From: Rhizobium sp. R711 | GTDB taxonomy: Bacteria; Pseudomonadota; Alphaproteobacteria; Rhizobiales; Rhizobiaceae | Direction: 5' to 3' | NCBI RefSeq assembly: GCF_002211365.1 | Contig: NZ_LOKZ01000007.1 | Location: 62,001 to 126,000, forward strand | DNA: 64,000 nucleotides | Shown: one piece after another, positions 8,613 through 17,322 of the stretch | Position numbering within the stretch: the first letter of the stretch is position 1 | Layout of the letters: each line of letters begins with the position of its first letter | Position numbers and translations under genes: made by a program | The notes under the pieces: model-generated | Seen by the model: the letters and a program-made list of their open reading frames with translations, nothing else | What the model was told of the DNA's origin: nothing | The model's database searches: none

Positions 8613-9474
8613 GCGCGCAGCGGCAAGCCCGGTTTCATGTGCTGCTGTCTGCCGCCTTGTTCAGCACGGCAGGCCTGTTCATGGGGTTGATCGAAGCCGG
8701 CGTTTGGGCGGTCGTGTTCTGGCGCAGCCTCTTGCTCTTGCCTTTACCTCAGTCCTGATGCTGTTCGTCCCCGAGCCAGGCTCCATGACGCTCGATCGAT
8801 CCGGTCTTGTTGCGGCCATCATGTCGGCGGCCGCGATGCTTTCGTTCATTGCGGCGCTCAGGCTAACCTCTGTCGCCAATGTCGGGGTCATTCATGGCGC
8901 CTTGCCATTGCTGACGTTGCTCTTCGCGCGGATGACGATCGGGGAGCGCATTTCCCTTTCCACCGCCGGTCTTTGCGGAGTGGCCGCGATTGGTACTGCC
9001 GTGATCTTTCTCGGTTCGGCATCATCCGGGTTGCGGCTTGCTGGAGATGGCCTTGCGCTTCTGATGACGACCCTCATGGCATTGATGACGATTGCTTTCA
9101 GGCAATCGCTTACGTCGAGCCTCCTCCTGGTGGCGCTTTCCAACGGCTTTGCCTCGCTTGCCGGCGCAATCCTTGCGCCATCACTTGAGGTTTCGGTCGG
9201 GCAGGGTGTTCTCCTTGCCTGCTTTGCCTTTCTGCAGATGACGCTCGGCCTCCTCTTCTATTCCATCGGGTCCCGTGGGCTCTCGCCTGGCGAAACAGCG
9301 CTGATCTCGCTTGCCGAAGTGCCGCTATCGGCTCTGTGGGTCTCGCTTGCCTTTGGTGAAATGCCGGCCGGCGAAACGATCGCGGGAGCGGGCATCATCC
9401 TGACAGCCGTTCTTGTCTATCTGGCCTTGCCGCAGCACGGCCGCAATCTGGAGGATTGGTCCGATGCAGACTGA
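8609..9474 (+). pseudogene. EamA/DMT-family transporter, frameshifted
   Basis: The N-terminus from ATG 8609 (MSAQRQARFHVLLSAALF, TM1, then AGVWAVVFWRSLL) reads into a stop at 8756, while the remaining eight or nine TM segments (from LALAFTSVLMLF through the second EamA repeat to 9474) lie in the frame shifted by -1. Joining them near 8735-8750 restores a normal DMT permease of about 288 residues, so one base appears missing (or two added) within TM2. No classical slippery heptamer is seen there. This is either a recent loss or a sequencing error. It would have been an amino acid or metabolite exporter coupled to the racemase. Confidence 0.75.
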
Positions 9475-10315
9475 ACGGTCTCACGAGCTGGCGATAAAGG
9501 ACATAGCCGCGTCCTTTCGAGGCGTCATCCTCGATATCTTTGGCGTCATCCATGACGGTGTTGAGCTTTACCAACCGGTACTGGAGGCGCTCGAAAAAAT
9601 GCATGCCGCCGGCATGCGCATCTGCTTGCTGTCGAATTCGCCACGGCGCGCCGGCGCGGTCGCATCCCGCCTTTCCGCCATGGGTCTTCGGCCAGATCTC
9701 TACCACGGACTTATCACCTCGGGAGAGATGGCGCGTTCAGCACTTGCCAACCGCACCGCAATCCCGGCCGTTTGCGGCAGGCGCTATTGGCACGCCGGAC
9801 CGCCAGATCTTGAAAGCCTTCTTGACGGGTTGCCGTTTAAACGGGTGGCAAAGAGCGGAAAATCCGATTTCATCCTGGCAACCGGCGACATTGAGGAGAG
9901 CCATGATTTGCTGCAGCAGGCGCAGGAGCAGGGCTTGCCGATGGTCTGCGCCAACCCGGACCTTGAGGTCCTGATTGCCGAGCGAAGGGTGCGCTGTGCC
10001 GGTTTTCTTGCCGAACGATACGAAGCAATCGGCGGCAAGGTGATCCGCTTCGGAAAGCCGGAACCGTCTGCCTATGTCAGCGCCCTCAGCGTTCTTGATC
10101 GGCCGGCAACGCAAGTGATCGCGATCGGCGACAGTCTCGCCACCGACATTTCCGGGGCCAACCGGGCAGGCATCCGCTCGGCGCTTGTGATGACAGGCAT
10201 CCACCAGGCAGAAGCATGTGTGAACAACCTGCCTGATCATAAAGTGCTGACGGCTCTCTATGAGAAGCACAAAGCTGTGCCTGACTTCCTGCTTCAGCGG
10301 TTCTCTTGGACCTGA
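9464..10315 (+). CDS. HAD superfamily (class IIA, NagD-like) phosphatase
   Basis: 283 residues. Motif I is VILDIFGVIHDG (the second Asp of DxD is replaced: D-I-F), motif II LLSNSP, and motif IV AIGDSLATDISGANRAG, matching the TIGR01459-type HAD-IIA proteins common in alphaproteobacteria. Those normally have DxWGV at motif I, so the family itself is atypical. Start ATG 9464 overlaps the transporter end by 11 bases. Its substrate is probably a small phosphorylated metabolite; the operon links it to D-amino acid metabolism. Confidence 0.75.
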   Translation: MQTERSHELAIKDIAASFRGVILDIFGVIHDGVELYQPVLEALEKMHAAGMRICLLSNSPRRAGAVASRLSAMGLRPDLYHGLITSGEMARSALANRTAIPAVCGRRYWHAGPPDLESLLDGLPFKRVAKSGKSDFILATGDIEESHDLLQQAQEQGLPMVCANPDLEVLIAERRVRCAGFLAERYEAIGGKVIRFGKPEPSAYVSALSVLDRPATQVIAIGDSLATDISGANRAGIRSALVMTGIHQAEACVNNLPDHKVLTALYEKHKAVPDFLLQRFSWT

Positions 10316-10747
10316 AACGCCGGGCTTTTAAGCGATCTACGCTGCCGCCTACATTGTCGTGGCGGGTTCGCGCAACGGGCCGCGGCATTCTGTCTCCATT
10401 CTTTGCCGTTTGCGCGCTTCTTGTGGCGCGCAGCCCGCAAACGCCTTGTAGGCCTTGGCAAAATGAGACGGGCTGACGAAACCAGCGATGGTCCTGTTTG
10501 GCCGCTTTTCGTCAGGTAGAGCCCGAATATCCGATGTTTCAAGGTGAAGCTCTAAAACGCTGTTTTCAGTGGACCTGGTTCGCTGCCCAACAGGGCAAAG
10601 GCTGCGGAATGTCGGGCGGTTCCACTCGCTTCTTCTTTACCGGCTTTTCGGCGCTCGATGACGGCATCGCGCCAGAAGGCTCTTGAATCGGGAAAAACCT
10701 GAAACCATCTCAAAAGCAGCCCACACCCGAAGAAGGGAGAACGAGAA
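10316..10747. other. Intergenic stretch with an AraC relic only
   Basis: Apart from the AraC-type fragment at 10349-10497, neither strand shows a recognisable coding region. The last 20 bases carry the GAAGGGAGA ribosome site of the gene at 10748. Confidence 0.4.
10349..10497 (-). pseudogene. AraC-family regulator, C-terminal remnant
   Basis: A minus-strand frame ending at TAG 10349 reads IAGFVSPSHFAKAYKAFAG followed by CAPQEARKR. This is the second helix-turn-helix of AraC/XylS regulators (consensus GFxSxSHFxRxFRxxxGxxPxxxR). Nothing upstream in any frame supplies the first helix-turn-helix or the sensor domain, so only about 40 residues remain. Confidence 0.65.
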
Positions 10748-11002
10748 ATGACGCCGAGATATCACCGGCACGACGAGCCGCTGACATCAGAAGATCTGGC
10801 GAAATGCGACATTATTCTCGAAGAGTACTGCCGCGCCAATAATGTCACACTTCCCTCCGATGAAGCCGAGCGGGTCGCGGCAATCATCATCGAGCTGTAT
10901 CAACAGGGGGTTCATGAACTCCATCATCTAAGGTCGTTGGTAGACGCTGCGCGAGGGATACTGACAATTGACGAGCCTGCAGCTCAAGACCGCGCAGAAT
11001 GA
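10748..11002 (+). CDS. Small conserved hypothetical protein
   Basis: 84 residues, acidic, mostly helical, without a signal or membrane segment. ATG 10748 follows GAAGGGAGAACGAGAA. The segment ILEEYCRANNVTLPSDEAERVAAIIIELYQQG resembles small rhizobial hypothetical proteins. No function can be assigned; it sits with other small stress-type genes. Confidence 0.65.
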   Translation: MTPRYHRHDEPLTSEDLAKCDIILEEYCRANNVTLPSDEAERVAAIIIELYQQGVHELHHLRSLVDAARGILTIDEPAAQDRAE

Positions 11003-11271
11003 TCGCGTCATGAATGCCGGAGAGTGCAATGAGGGTTGCAAGGCCTTGTACGGCCAACATTTGCGCGGCACGTGCGCCGATGAAAACCAAGGCCATTTTC
11101 CCCATGGCGCCGGGTCGCTTGGCAGGAAAAGAGAAGCGTCGTATCCGACAACGTTCGTCCAGGCGATGGTCATTCATGGGGTGGATCCAAGCCGTTCGCG
11201 CCGGAAAGATAGCAACCGGGTCAATCCTGCGCTCGAAGCGGCTGCCTTGAGTTGAGCATGACGAGATCGGA

Positions 11272-11424
11272 TCAAGGCCCTGCCGAACTGGATGGAACAA
11301 AGATCCGTGTCGATGTCTGATGGCCTGATGACAGTGCCAAAGTTCCGGCAATCGCAATCATGGCAATCAGAATGACAATAATGGGAAAGGCGGTGCCGGA
11401 CGGCTTATCTTCATGGTAGATCAT
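11272..11424 (-). CDS. Small single-pass membrane protein
   Basis: 50 residues. MIYHEDKPSGTAFP is followed by one strongly hydrophobic helix (IIVILIAMIAIAGTLAL) and a short polar tail. ATG 11424 is preceded by GAGGAT at proper spacing. It lies 65 bases upstream of the secreted DUF1236 gene's stop, in the same direction. Function unknown. Confidence 0.5.
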   Translation of the reverse strand: MIYHEDKPSGTAFPIIVILIAMIAIAGTLALSSGHQTSTRIFVPSSSAGP

Positions 11425-11489
11425 TGACTATCCTCAGATTGTCCCTCGCGGTCCCGGCGGCGTGGAAAGACGCCGCCGGGAAACGCCTG

Positions 11490-12302
11490 CTAGGCCTCGA
11501 TGATGTAGACAATCGCCAGAGTATTGGGATCGACGATGACGATCCGGCCATCTGCGAGGAGGAAGAAGCGATAGCCTTCGTACGCCGGGACGATCTTCAC
11601 GATGCGAGGCGGCAGCGGCTGAAGCCGAATCTTTTTCGGGATTTTAGTTCCGACGGAGACGGTGAAGTCTGTTTCCTTGATCGGCGCGACATGGACTTCC
11701 TTCACCACCTTGCGAAGCTCGGTTTGCTGCTCGACGGTGATGTTGACGTCGGACTTGGTGCTCGACGTCTGCTCGTTCGTCGTATTGTTCTTGACATTGG
11801 TTTCAGTGGTGTTGGTGGTCGACGAGTTTTGGTTCGACTGCTTTGTCGCATCACCGCTCTGCGTGGTGCTGCCAGAGGTCGTCGTGCCGCTACTGTCGGT
11901 TGTTCCTGCTTTGGTGGTGGGCTTTTGTTCTGTCGTGGTGCCGCCTGAGGCATCCTGCGATCCGGGCTTGGTCTCAGTCGAAGACTTGCCGGAGGCGCTT
12001 CCGCTCGTCGTCCCATTGTCATTCGAGGGCTGCTTGGCGCTCTTTTGCGTCTTGGACCCCTGATCGGATTTCTGCTTCAACTGGCCCTTGCCTTGCGGGC
12101 AGGCTCCCGACGCATCCGGGGTGCAGTCGCTGCCAGTGGTGCCAGACGACGACTGTGAACCGGATTGCATGTCCGACTGCGAGCCAGTTTGGGCCTGGCC
12201 GCTCTTTTGCGTGTTCTGCTGGGCGCTGGCTGGAAGGGTTGCCAGTGGCGACACAGTGAGCGACAGCGCTGCCAGGATCATCGTCAGATGATTGGTGTTC
12301 AT
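11490..12302 (-). CDS. Secreted DUF1236 protein with Ser/Thr/Gln-rich linker
   Basis: 270 residues. An N-terminal signal peptide ends near ASAQQ (about residue 26). Residues about 27-175 are low-complexity, rich in Ser, Thr, Gln, Gly and Lys, and 180-270 form a DUF1236 domain (PLPPRIVKIVPAYEGYRFFLL, ADGRIVIVDP). DUF1236 is a periplasmic or surface domain of unknown function in rhizobia. ATG 12302 has GGAGA upstream; longer in-frame starts would bury the signal peptide. It probably shares a transcript with the DUF1236 gene 94 bases upstream. Confidence 0.75.
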   Translation of the reverse strand: MNTNHLTMILAALSLTVSPLATLPASAQQNTQKSGQAQTGSQSDMQSGSQSSSGTTGSDCTPDASGACPQGKGQLKQKSDQGSKTQKSAKQPSNDNGTTSGSASGKSSTETKPGSQDASGGTTTEQKPTTKAGTTDSSGTTTSGSTTQSGDATKQSNQNSSTTNTTETNVKNNTTNEQTSSTKSDVNITVEQQTELRKVVKEVHVAPIKETDFTVSVGTKIPKKIRLQPLPPRIVKIVPAYEGYRFFLLADGRIVIVDPNTLAIVYIIEA

Positions 12303-12396
12303 GATCAATCTCCGAGGTTTGGGCACGTCACACCTCCCGCATTCTGGTGGGTGCATGCGTGCCCTCATGGTTGGAAAAGACGGCTTTAGCCGTTGG

Positions 12397-12792
12397 TTAT
12401 TGGATGACCTGGATGACCTTCCGCGAGGAAGGTTCGACGATCACGCGCTCGTCGTTGACGATTGCGTATGCGTATTTCGGGTCATCGGGTACTGGCGTCA
12501 CGACCACGGTCTCAGGCAGCGGCTGTCCGACGACAACCTTTTGCTTGACGACCACACGTTCGCTGGGGGCCGGAACCTGCTGTACGTAGGTCACCACCTG
12601 CTGCGGTGGCGGCTCCAGGAGACTGCCTGCCACACCGCCGACGATGCCACCGACGGCAGCACCGGCCGGGCCACCGACGACCGCACCTGTTGCGGCACCA
12701 CCTGCCGCACCTGTTACCGTAGACGACTGGGCAAAGGCAGATGTCGATGCCAACAGGAGAACGGCTGCAATTCCTACTGCTTTGATATCCAT
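12397..12792 (-). CDS. Secreted glycine-zipper DUF1236 protein
   Basis: 131 residues: signal peptide ending ASTSAFAQ, a glycine-zipper (GAAGGAATGAVVGGPAGAAV) at about 29-58 that may insert in or associate with the membrane, then a C-terminal DUF1236 segment (VTPVPDDPKYAYAIVNDE, RVIVEPSSRKVIQV). ATG 12792 is preceded by AGGAGGAAAACC. An EcfG-type promoter lies 43 bases upstream, so it is probably stress-induced. Related to the larger DUF1236 protein encoded just downstream. Confidence 0.78.
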   Translation of the reverse strand: MDIKAVGIAAVLLLASTSAFAQSSTVTGAAGGAATGAVVGGPAGAAVGGIVGGVAGSLLEPPPQQVVTYVQQVPAPSERVVVKQKVVVGQPLPETVVVTPVPDDPKYAYAIVNDERVIVEPSSRKVIQVIQ

Positions 12793-12834
12793 TGGTTTTC
12801 CTCCTAGGCGCGGTTTGGTTCCGCTGGAAGGTCG

Positions 12835-12859
12835 AACCGCTGAATGAAGGAACTGTTCC
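12835..12859 (-). promoter_or_regulatory. EcfG-type promoter GGAAC-N16-GGTT
   Basis: Read on the minus strand, GGAAC (12859-12855) and GGTT (12838-12835) are 16 bases apart, about 43 bases before the DUF1236 start. This matches the alphaproteobacterial general-stress sigma consensus GGAAC-N16/17-CGTT with one change. Confidence 0.55.
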
Positions 12860-12916
12860 AGAGCCGGGACTTCAGTCCGTCGCCATATCGGACCTTGGTC
12901 CGAAGCTCTCTATCGT

Positions 12917-13192
12917 TCAATCCTGCGTGGGGAATCGTCTAAGCATCCGGTCCTGGACGTTCTGAGGGCCGACGATCATCGCGGCAAGCGAGATGGCTTT
13001 TTCGCGGTCTGCGGCGTCTGTTATGAACCCTTCGAGCAGGACGACAGGGCCAAGCATCCTGACCGTGATGGCGCTGCTGTCGATATCGGGATCAGCCGAC
13101 AGCGCTGCTTCGATTGTCGCAATCGTCGACGCCGAACTATGGCCTTGTGAACAGCACTCTTCATGGCTGTAGTTGTCAGAGCCGAATTTCAT
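12917..13192 (-). CDS. BON-domain protein
   Basis: 91 residues. After an N-terminal stretch with a Cys pair and His residues (YSHEECCSQGH), residues 30-85 form a BON domain: an ATIEAALSADPDIDSSAITV helix, then GPVVLLEGFITDAADREKAISLA. BON domains bind membranes or lipids, or mediate stress adaptation (OsmY-like). There is no signal peptide. ATG 13192 follows AGGAGGAAAGC, which is better supported than the longer start at 13237. Confidence 0.75.
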   Translation of the reverse strand: MKFGSDNYSHEECCSQGHSSASTIATIEAALSADPDIDSSAITVRMLGPVVLLEGFITDAADREKAISLAAMIVGPQNVQDRMLRRFPTQD

Positions 13193-13475
13193 GCTTTCCT
13201 CCTGTTTCGCCCCTCCACGAAACCTCATGTATTTCACCTAAAGCTAATATGCGCAGCGAAGCTTAAACTCGCCAGTCAGACTTAGGTCCGACTTTTCGCC
13301 GTTGTCATCTGACTTAGATGCTTGCATTCTTGTCGAGAGGACATTGGGGAGATCCTGACCGTTTGCAACGCCTGCCAGGCCCCCCGATCAAGCGCGATGT
13401 TTGTCGATCGAGGTCGAGCGTATGAGCTTGGCTGCGGATCGGAACGCTTCTTGCAGGGTTAAAGGATTATTAGCC

Positions 13476-13757
13476 ATGCAAAAGGTCAGTGTAATGGATT
13501 GGCACAGAAGCGAGGATTTCGCTCCACTGATGCTTGTCATGAGCGGTCAAGAAAAGCACAGGCTGGTCACATCACTGCGCGAAGTCGCCGAGGCGCTTAT
13601 CATCGCCTGGCCGACAGACGACGGCGAGGAATACGTGGCTGCCGTGAAAACATGCCTGGATGCCATTCACGGTCATATCCCGGCCAAGGCGGCACGGGCC
13701 GCCCTTATTCGCGCTGCCGAAGAAGCCGGAATTCCCGTCATTGCCGTCGTTCGCTGA
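13476..13757 (+). CDS. DUF982 domain protein
   Basis: 93 residues. It has the DUF982 layout, with a Trp in the middle (EALIIAWPTDDGEEYVAAVKT) and a closing AARAALIRAAEEAGIPV helix, but lacks the W-x4-R of the copy at 3549. ATG 13476 has AAAGGA upstream; ATG 13494 is an alternative. Function unknown. Confidence 0.7.
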   Translation: MQKVSVMDWHRSEDFAPLMLVMSGQEKHRLVTSLREVAEALIIAWPTDDGEEYVAAVKTCLDAIHGHIPAKAARAALIRAAEEAGIPVIAVVR

Positions 13758-14194
13758 CGAGATTGCTCTGGGCAGGTCCGATATCGGTCGGCTCGTCTTG
13801 ATCACATCAAAGAGGACAGAGGAATTCTGCCGGGCCAATCTTGAAGCGTCTGAGCCTGTCGGCAATCCCGAGGCAGTCCGGAGCGTTGTCGCAGAACCCG
13901 GTCAAGACGATCAAATGAAGGCTCTGCCGCAGGTCAAATCTGCAGTCGCCTTGCATGCGGCTCCCTTCAAAGAATGCAAAGATGGCATTCGCGTCGTTCC
14001 TCTGGTCGCGCCCGCCGACATCAGCCCAAGCGTGCGCCTGATATCGCTAAGAGGACCAAAGGCCCGTAGCTGCCATCTTTTCTATACGACCAGACATCTG
14101 CTCGAAAGGACGCCGCCAATGGCGACGCCCCTTTGGTGACGCGCGCACAGACGAGGAGGATCAAGACTGAACTTTCGTCACCTTGGCCCCGGAA
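13758..14194. other. Gene-free stretch
   Basis: An open plus-strand frame runs on from inside the DUF982 gene to 14139, but it has no ribosome site, no family resemblance and mixed composition, so it is not called. No repeat or promoter element was recognised. Confidence 0.35.
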
Positions 14195-15889
14195 CTAGTC
14201 AATCGTGGCTCTTAGCCATATGACGGCGGCGACTGCGCCGGCGTCAGGATTGCCGATTGCGCGCTCCCCGAGATAGCTCGCGCGTCCGAGTCTCGGATGC
14301 ATGTCACTCGTCCGCCTCATTCCGTCTTCGGCGGCCTCCACGGCTTTGCGCCAAGCGGTGGTGAATCCTATCTTCGAACCGAGTTGATCGCTGAGCGTCC
14401 GGGCAGCCGGCTCCAATGCGTCGACCATGGTCCGATCCCCGGGACGCGCCCCACCAAGATCCATGATCGCCTGAACGGCATGCAAAAATGCGGCTGCAAT
14501 GTCGGCGGCGGTCGGCTCGTCAATCCCCGACAAGTGCCGTGCGGCGCGCATAAGTGCAGTGGCGTAGAACGGCCCCGAACTTCCGGCGATCGCTTTCCTG
14601 ACCCGTTCGCCAGCTTCCAGGAGCCCTTGGGCAACGCTTGAAAACGCAGCATCGGGCAGGGACAGCAAAGCGTCGGCGCCGCGACGCATGCTGGCCCCAA
14701 GATCGCCGTCGCCGGAGATGCTGTCCAGCCGCGCCAACTCGTCCTCTGCGTTGATAAGAGCCGTGGCGATGCATTCGAACAGGTGACGCAATCGCTGTCC
14801 CGATTGCGTAACAATGGCGGCCCGACCGTCACCAACGAGCATGGAATCTGAGGAGATGCTGACCGTCGCACCAACTTTGTTGACTCTGCCTCCCCCTGGC
14901 CAGGCGAGCGTTTCGACCGGGCGATCAAGGCGCACCAGGTCATCTTCGGTGACCGGAAAAACCGACAGCGAAAACCCAGGCATGTCGAGGGCGGAAAGGA
15001 ACGTCCCGGCAAAGGCACGGACGACCGTCATGCCATCTTGCTCCAGCCGTGCCAGCGCGGCGCGCGCCAGGATGGCGAGCTCCAGGGGCGGCGTCGACCC
15101 AAGGCCATTAACGAGCAGCGCGACATCGTCTCCCCGCTTGATTTTTCCGTCGGCAATGATGGTGTCGATAACGAGATCGACCAATGTGTCGGCCGAAGCA
15201 TGGGCCATCCGACGCACGCCCGGTTCACCGTGAATGCCGAGGCCGATTTCGATTTCATTCTCCGAAAGTGTGAAGCCCGGCCTGCCGACGGAGGGAAGCG
15301 TACAGGATCCAAGCGAAACGCCCATGGAGGAGATCCGCTCCGCAGCAGACCTGGCGATTGCTGCGACACGGCCAAGTGGAAGACCCTCGGCGGCGGCAGC
15401 ACCGGCGAGCTTGTGGACCAGAACCGTCCCGGCGATACCACGGCGGCGTTCGGCCGGAACCGTGTCACGAAGCGCCGTATCGTCCGCCACGACGACAATC
15501 TCGACAGCTATCCCTTCAGCACGGGCCATCTCGGCGGCGAGCCCGAAGTTTAACCTGTCGCCCGTGTAGTTCTTGACAATGAGAAGAACGCCGGCCGGTC
15601 CGCCAACCGCCCGGATCGCGGCGAGAACGGCATCGGCGCTTGGCGAGGTGAACACGTCGCCTGCCACGGCCGCTGTCAGCATGCCGGGGCCCACATAGCC
15701 GGCATGTGCCGGCTCGTGGCCGCTGCCGCCACCGGAAATCAGCGCCACCTGGCGCGAAGAAGCTTCAGGCAGTCCCGCCTGAATGACGATGTTTTCCTCT
15801 CTCAGGAGTGCGGTGGCCGGTGACAGGGCAACGACGCCCTCCAGCATTTCCCTGACGACATCTTCTGGCCGGTTGATCAGTTTTTTCAT
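14195..15889 (-). CDS. dhaK: ATP-dependent dihydroxyacetone kinase, fused DhaK-DhaL
   Basis: Phosphorylates dihydroxyacetone (or glyceraldehyde) using ATP. 564 residues: DhaK at about 1-330 with ALISGGGSGHEPAHAGYVG and the substrate-binding His in GIHGEPG; DhaL at about 355-564 with the Mg-ATP loop SGDGDLG and GSSGPFYATAL. The single-chain layout is that of ATP-dependent enzymes rather than PTS-dependent DhaKLM. ATG 15889 has GGGAGCG 7 bases upstream, better than ATG 15901. It is the last gene of the opine-oxidase/ABC operon, 63 bases after the permease, suggesting that the imported compound yields dihydroxyacetone or a related triose. Confidence 0.9.
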   Translation of the reverse strand: MKKLINRPEDVVREMLEGVVALSPATALLREENIVIQAGLPEASSRQVALISGGGSGHEPAHAGYVGPGMLTAAVAGDVFTSPSADAVLAAIRAVGGPAGVLLIVKNYTGDRLNFGLAAEMARAEGIAVEIVVVADDTALRDTVPAERRRGIAGTVLVHKLAGAAAAEGLPLGRVAAIARSAAERISSMGVSLGSCTLPSVGRPGFTLSENEIEIGLGIHGEPGVRRMAHASADTLVDLVIDTIIADGKIKRGDDVALLVNGLGSTPPLELAILARAALARLEQDGMTVVRAFAGTFLSALDMPGFSLSVFPVTEDDLVRLDRPVETLAWPGGGRVNKVGATVSISSDSMLVGDGRAAIVTQSGQRLRHLFECIATALINAEDELARLDSISGDGDLGASMRRGADALLSLPDAAFSSVAQGLLEAGERVRKAIAGSSGPFYATALMRAARHLSGIDEPTAADIAAAFLHAVQAIMDLGGARPGDRTMVDALEPAARTLSDQLGSKIGFTTAWRKAVEAAEDGMRRTSDMHPRLGRASYLGERAIGNPDAGAVAAVIWLRATID

Positions 15890-15952
15890 CTTCGCTCCCA
15901 TGACAATTCAAGGATAACAGACCGCACGGCTGTGCGGCAAACAGTGTTCCAG

Positions 15953-16675
15953 TCACCCCAAGGCCGCCGCTTCAACAGCAGGACCCTTGCTGCGGTCGCC
16001 ATCAGACTGGGCCTGCGGCCGATGAAGGCGCTGCTCGAGAGTGCGGGCAAGGAGCGAGGCCGGCCAGGCGAGGCCAAAATAAAGCACGGCGGTCAGCGCG
16101 AAGACGGAGAGCGGCATGAAGCTCTCCGACATGATCTCGCGCGAGACCAGCGTCAGTTCCGGAACCGCGATGAGGGCGCAGATGGAACTGTCCTTCAGCA
16201 GGGCGACCAGGTTGATCATCAGGGGCGCAATCGTATGCCGGACCGCCTGCGGCAGAAGCACGAGTCGGAATGTCTGGAACGGTGTCATGCCGCCGGCCAG
16301 TGCCGCCTCGCGCTGGCCGGCGGGGATGGCGCCGAGACCGGCGCGGAACACTTCTGCGAGATAGGCGCCGTAGACGGCGGCAAGGCCGATTGTGCCGGCA
16401 GAAAGCGCCGACAAGGTGATGCCTGCGCCTGGCAAGGCGAAATAGAGGAGATAAAGGATCACCAGAACCGGCACGCCGCGCGCAAATGCGATATAAAGGC
16501 GCGCAATGAGCCTGAGCGCGGCATGGCGGCGACTGCGCAGATATTCGATCAGCAGCGCCAGCAAGGTGGCAAGGCAAAATCCGCCCGCCGTCAGCGCAAA
16601 CGTCGATCGCAGGCCAACCAGCAGTCGCGGCATCCAGTCAGCAATATTGTCTGCAACGGTTTCGACGAACATCAT
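15953..16675 (-). CDS. Polar amino acid ABC transporter permease (HisM/GlnP type)
   Basis: 240 residues, five to six membrane helices. The ATPase-contacting EAA loop reads GQREAALAGGMTPFQTFRLVLLPQA, and FARGVPVLVILYLLYFALPG matches the His/Glu/Gln/Arg family permeases. Its start overlaps the stop of the partner permease by ATGA. A charged C-terminal tail of about 25 residues follows the last helix. It forms a heterodimer with the 16672-17322 product. Confidence 0.9.
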   Translation of the reverse strand: MMFVETVADNIADWMPRLLVGLRSTFALTAGGFCLATLLALLIEYLRSRRHAALRLIARLYIAFARGVPVLVILYLLYFALPGAGITLSALSAGTIGLAAVYGAYLAEVFRAGLGAIPAGQREAALAGGMTPFQTFRLVLLPQAVRHTIAPLMINLVALLKDSSICALIAVPELTLVSREIMSESFMPLSVFALTAVLYFGLAWPASLLARTLEQRLHRPQAQSDGDRSKGPAVEAAALG

Positions 16676-17322
16676 CGGGTCTCCAGCCGGCGCTCGACCA
16701 GGGACGTGAACTGCGCAACGGCGCCAGTCAGAACCAGGTAGACGAGGGCGGCACTTCCATAAATGAGGGCTGTTTCAAAGGTCTCGTTGACGAGCTGGCG
16801 AGCGTTGAACATGATCTCCGGTGCAGCGATTGCGGCGACAAGGGACGTGTCCTTCACAAGAGCCACCGCGTAATTGCCAAGCGAGGGCAGCGCCAGTCTC
16901 AACCCCTGCGGAAACACGATCAGTCGGAAGGCGACTAAGGGCGTCAGCCCGATCGATGCGGCCGCCTCGTTCTGGCCGGCGGGAACGGATCGAAAGCCCG
17001 AGCGAAAGATGTCGAGGGTAATCGCACCGCCAATCAGGCCGAGCCCGACGATGGCCGCCAGCATCGACGGTAGCCGAATTCCAAGCGACGCAAGGCCGAA
17101 ATAGAGAAGGAATAGAAACGTCAGGCTGGGCACATTGCGCAGCGCTTCGACATAGATGCGGATGCTCGTCTGGAGCATGCGGTTGTTGGTCAAGACGGCG
17201 GCGGTGGCGAGCGCCATGCCAATGGCGAGCGCAACGGCGAGGGCGCCTGCGGTGACCTGGATGGTGACCAGGGCTCCGGTCAACAATGCCTCAGCGATCG
17301 GTTCTAAAAGTGCGTCACGCAT
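16672..17322 (-). CDS. Polar amino acid ABC transporter permease
   Basis: 216 residues with the family motif RNVPSLTFLFLLYFGLASLG and an EAA loop (GQNEAAASIGLTPLVAFRLIVFPQG). It overlaps the ATPase gene by 8 bases and the second permease by 4, so stoichiometric co-translation is likely. Part of the importer built with 15953 and 17315, with 18149 as binding protein. Confidence 0.9.
   Translation of the reverse strand: MRDALLEPIAEALLTGALVTIQVTAGALAVALAIGMALATAAVLTNNRMLQTSIRIYVEALRNVPSLTFLFLLYFGLASLGIRLPSMLAAIVGLGLIGGAITLDIFRSGFRSVPAGQNEAAASIGLTPLVAFRLIVFPQGLRLALPSLGNYAVALVKDTSLVAAIAAPEIMFNARQLVNETFETALIYGSAALVYLVLTGAVAQFTSLVERRLETR

Noticed and set aside
13660..14139. Open frame of 159 codons starting inside the DUF982 gene
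   Set aside because: No ribosome site, no family resemblance, and it overlaps a supported gene in another frame.
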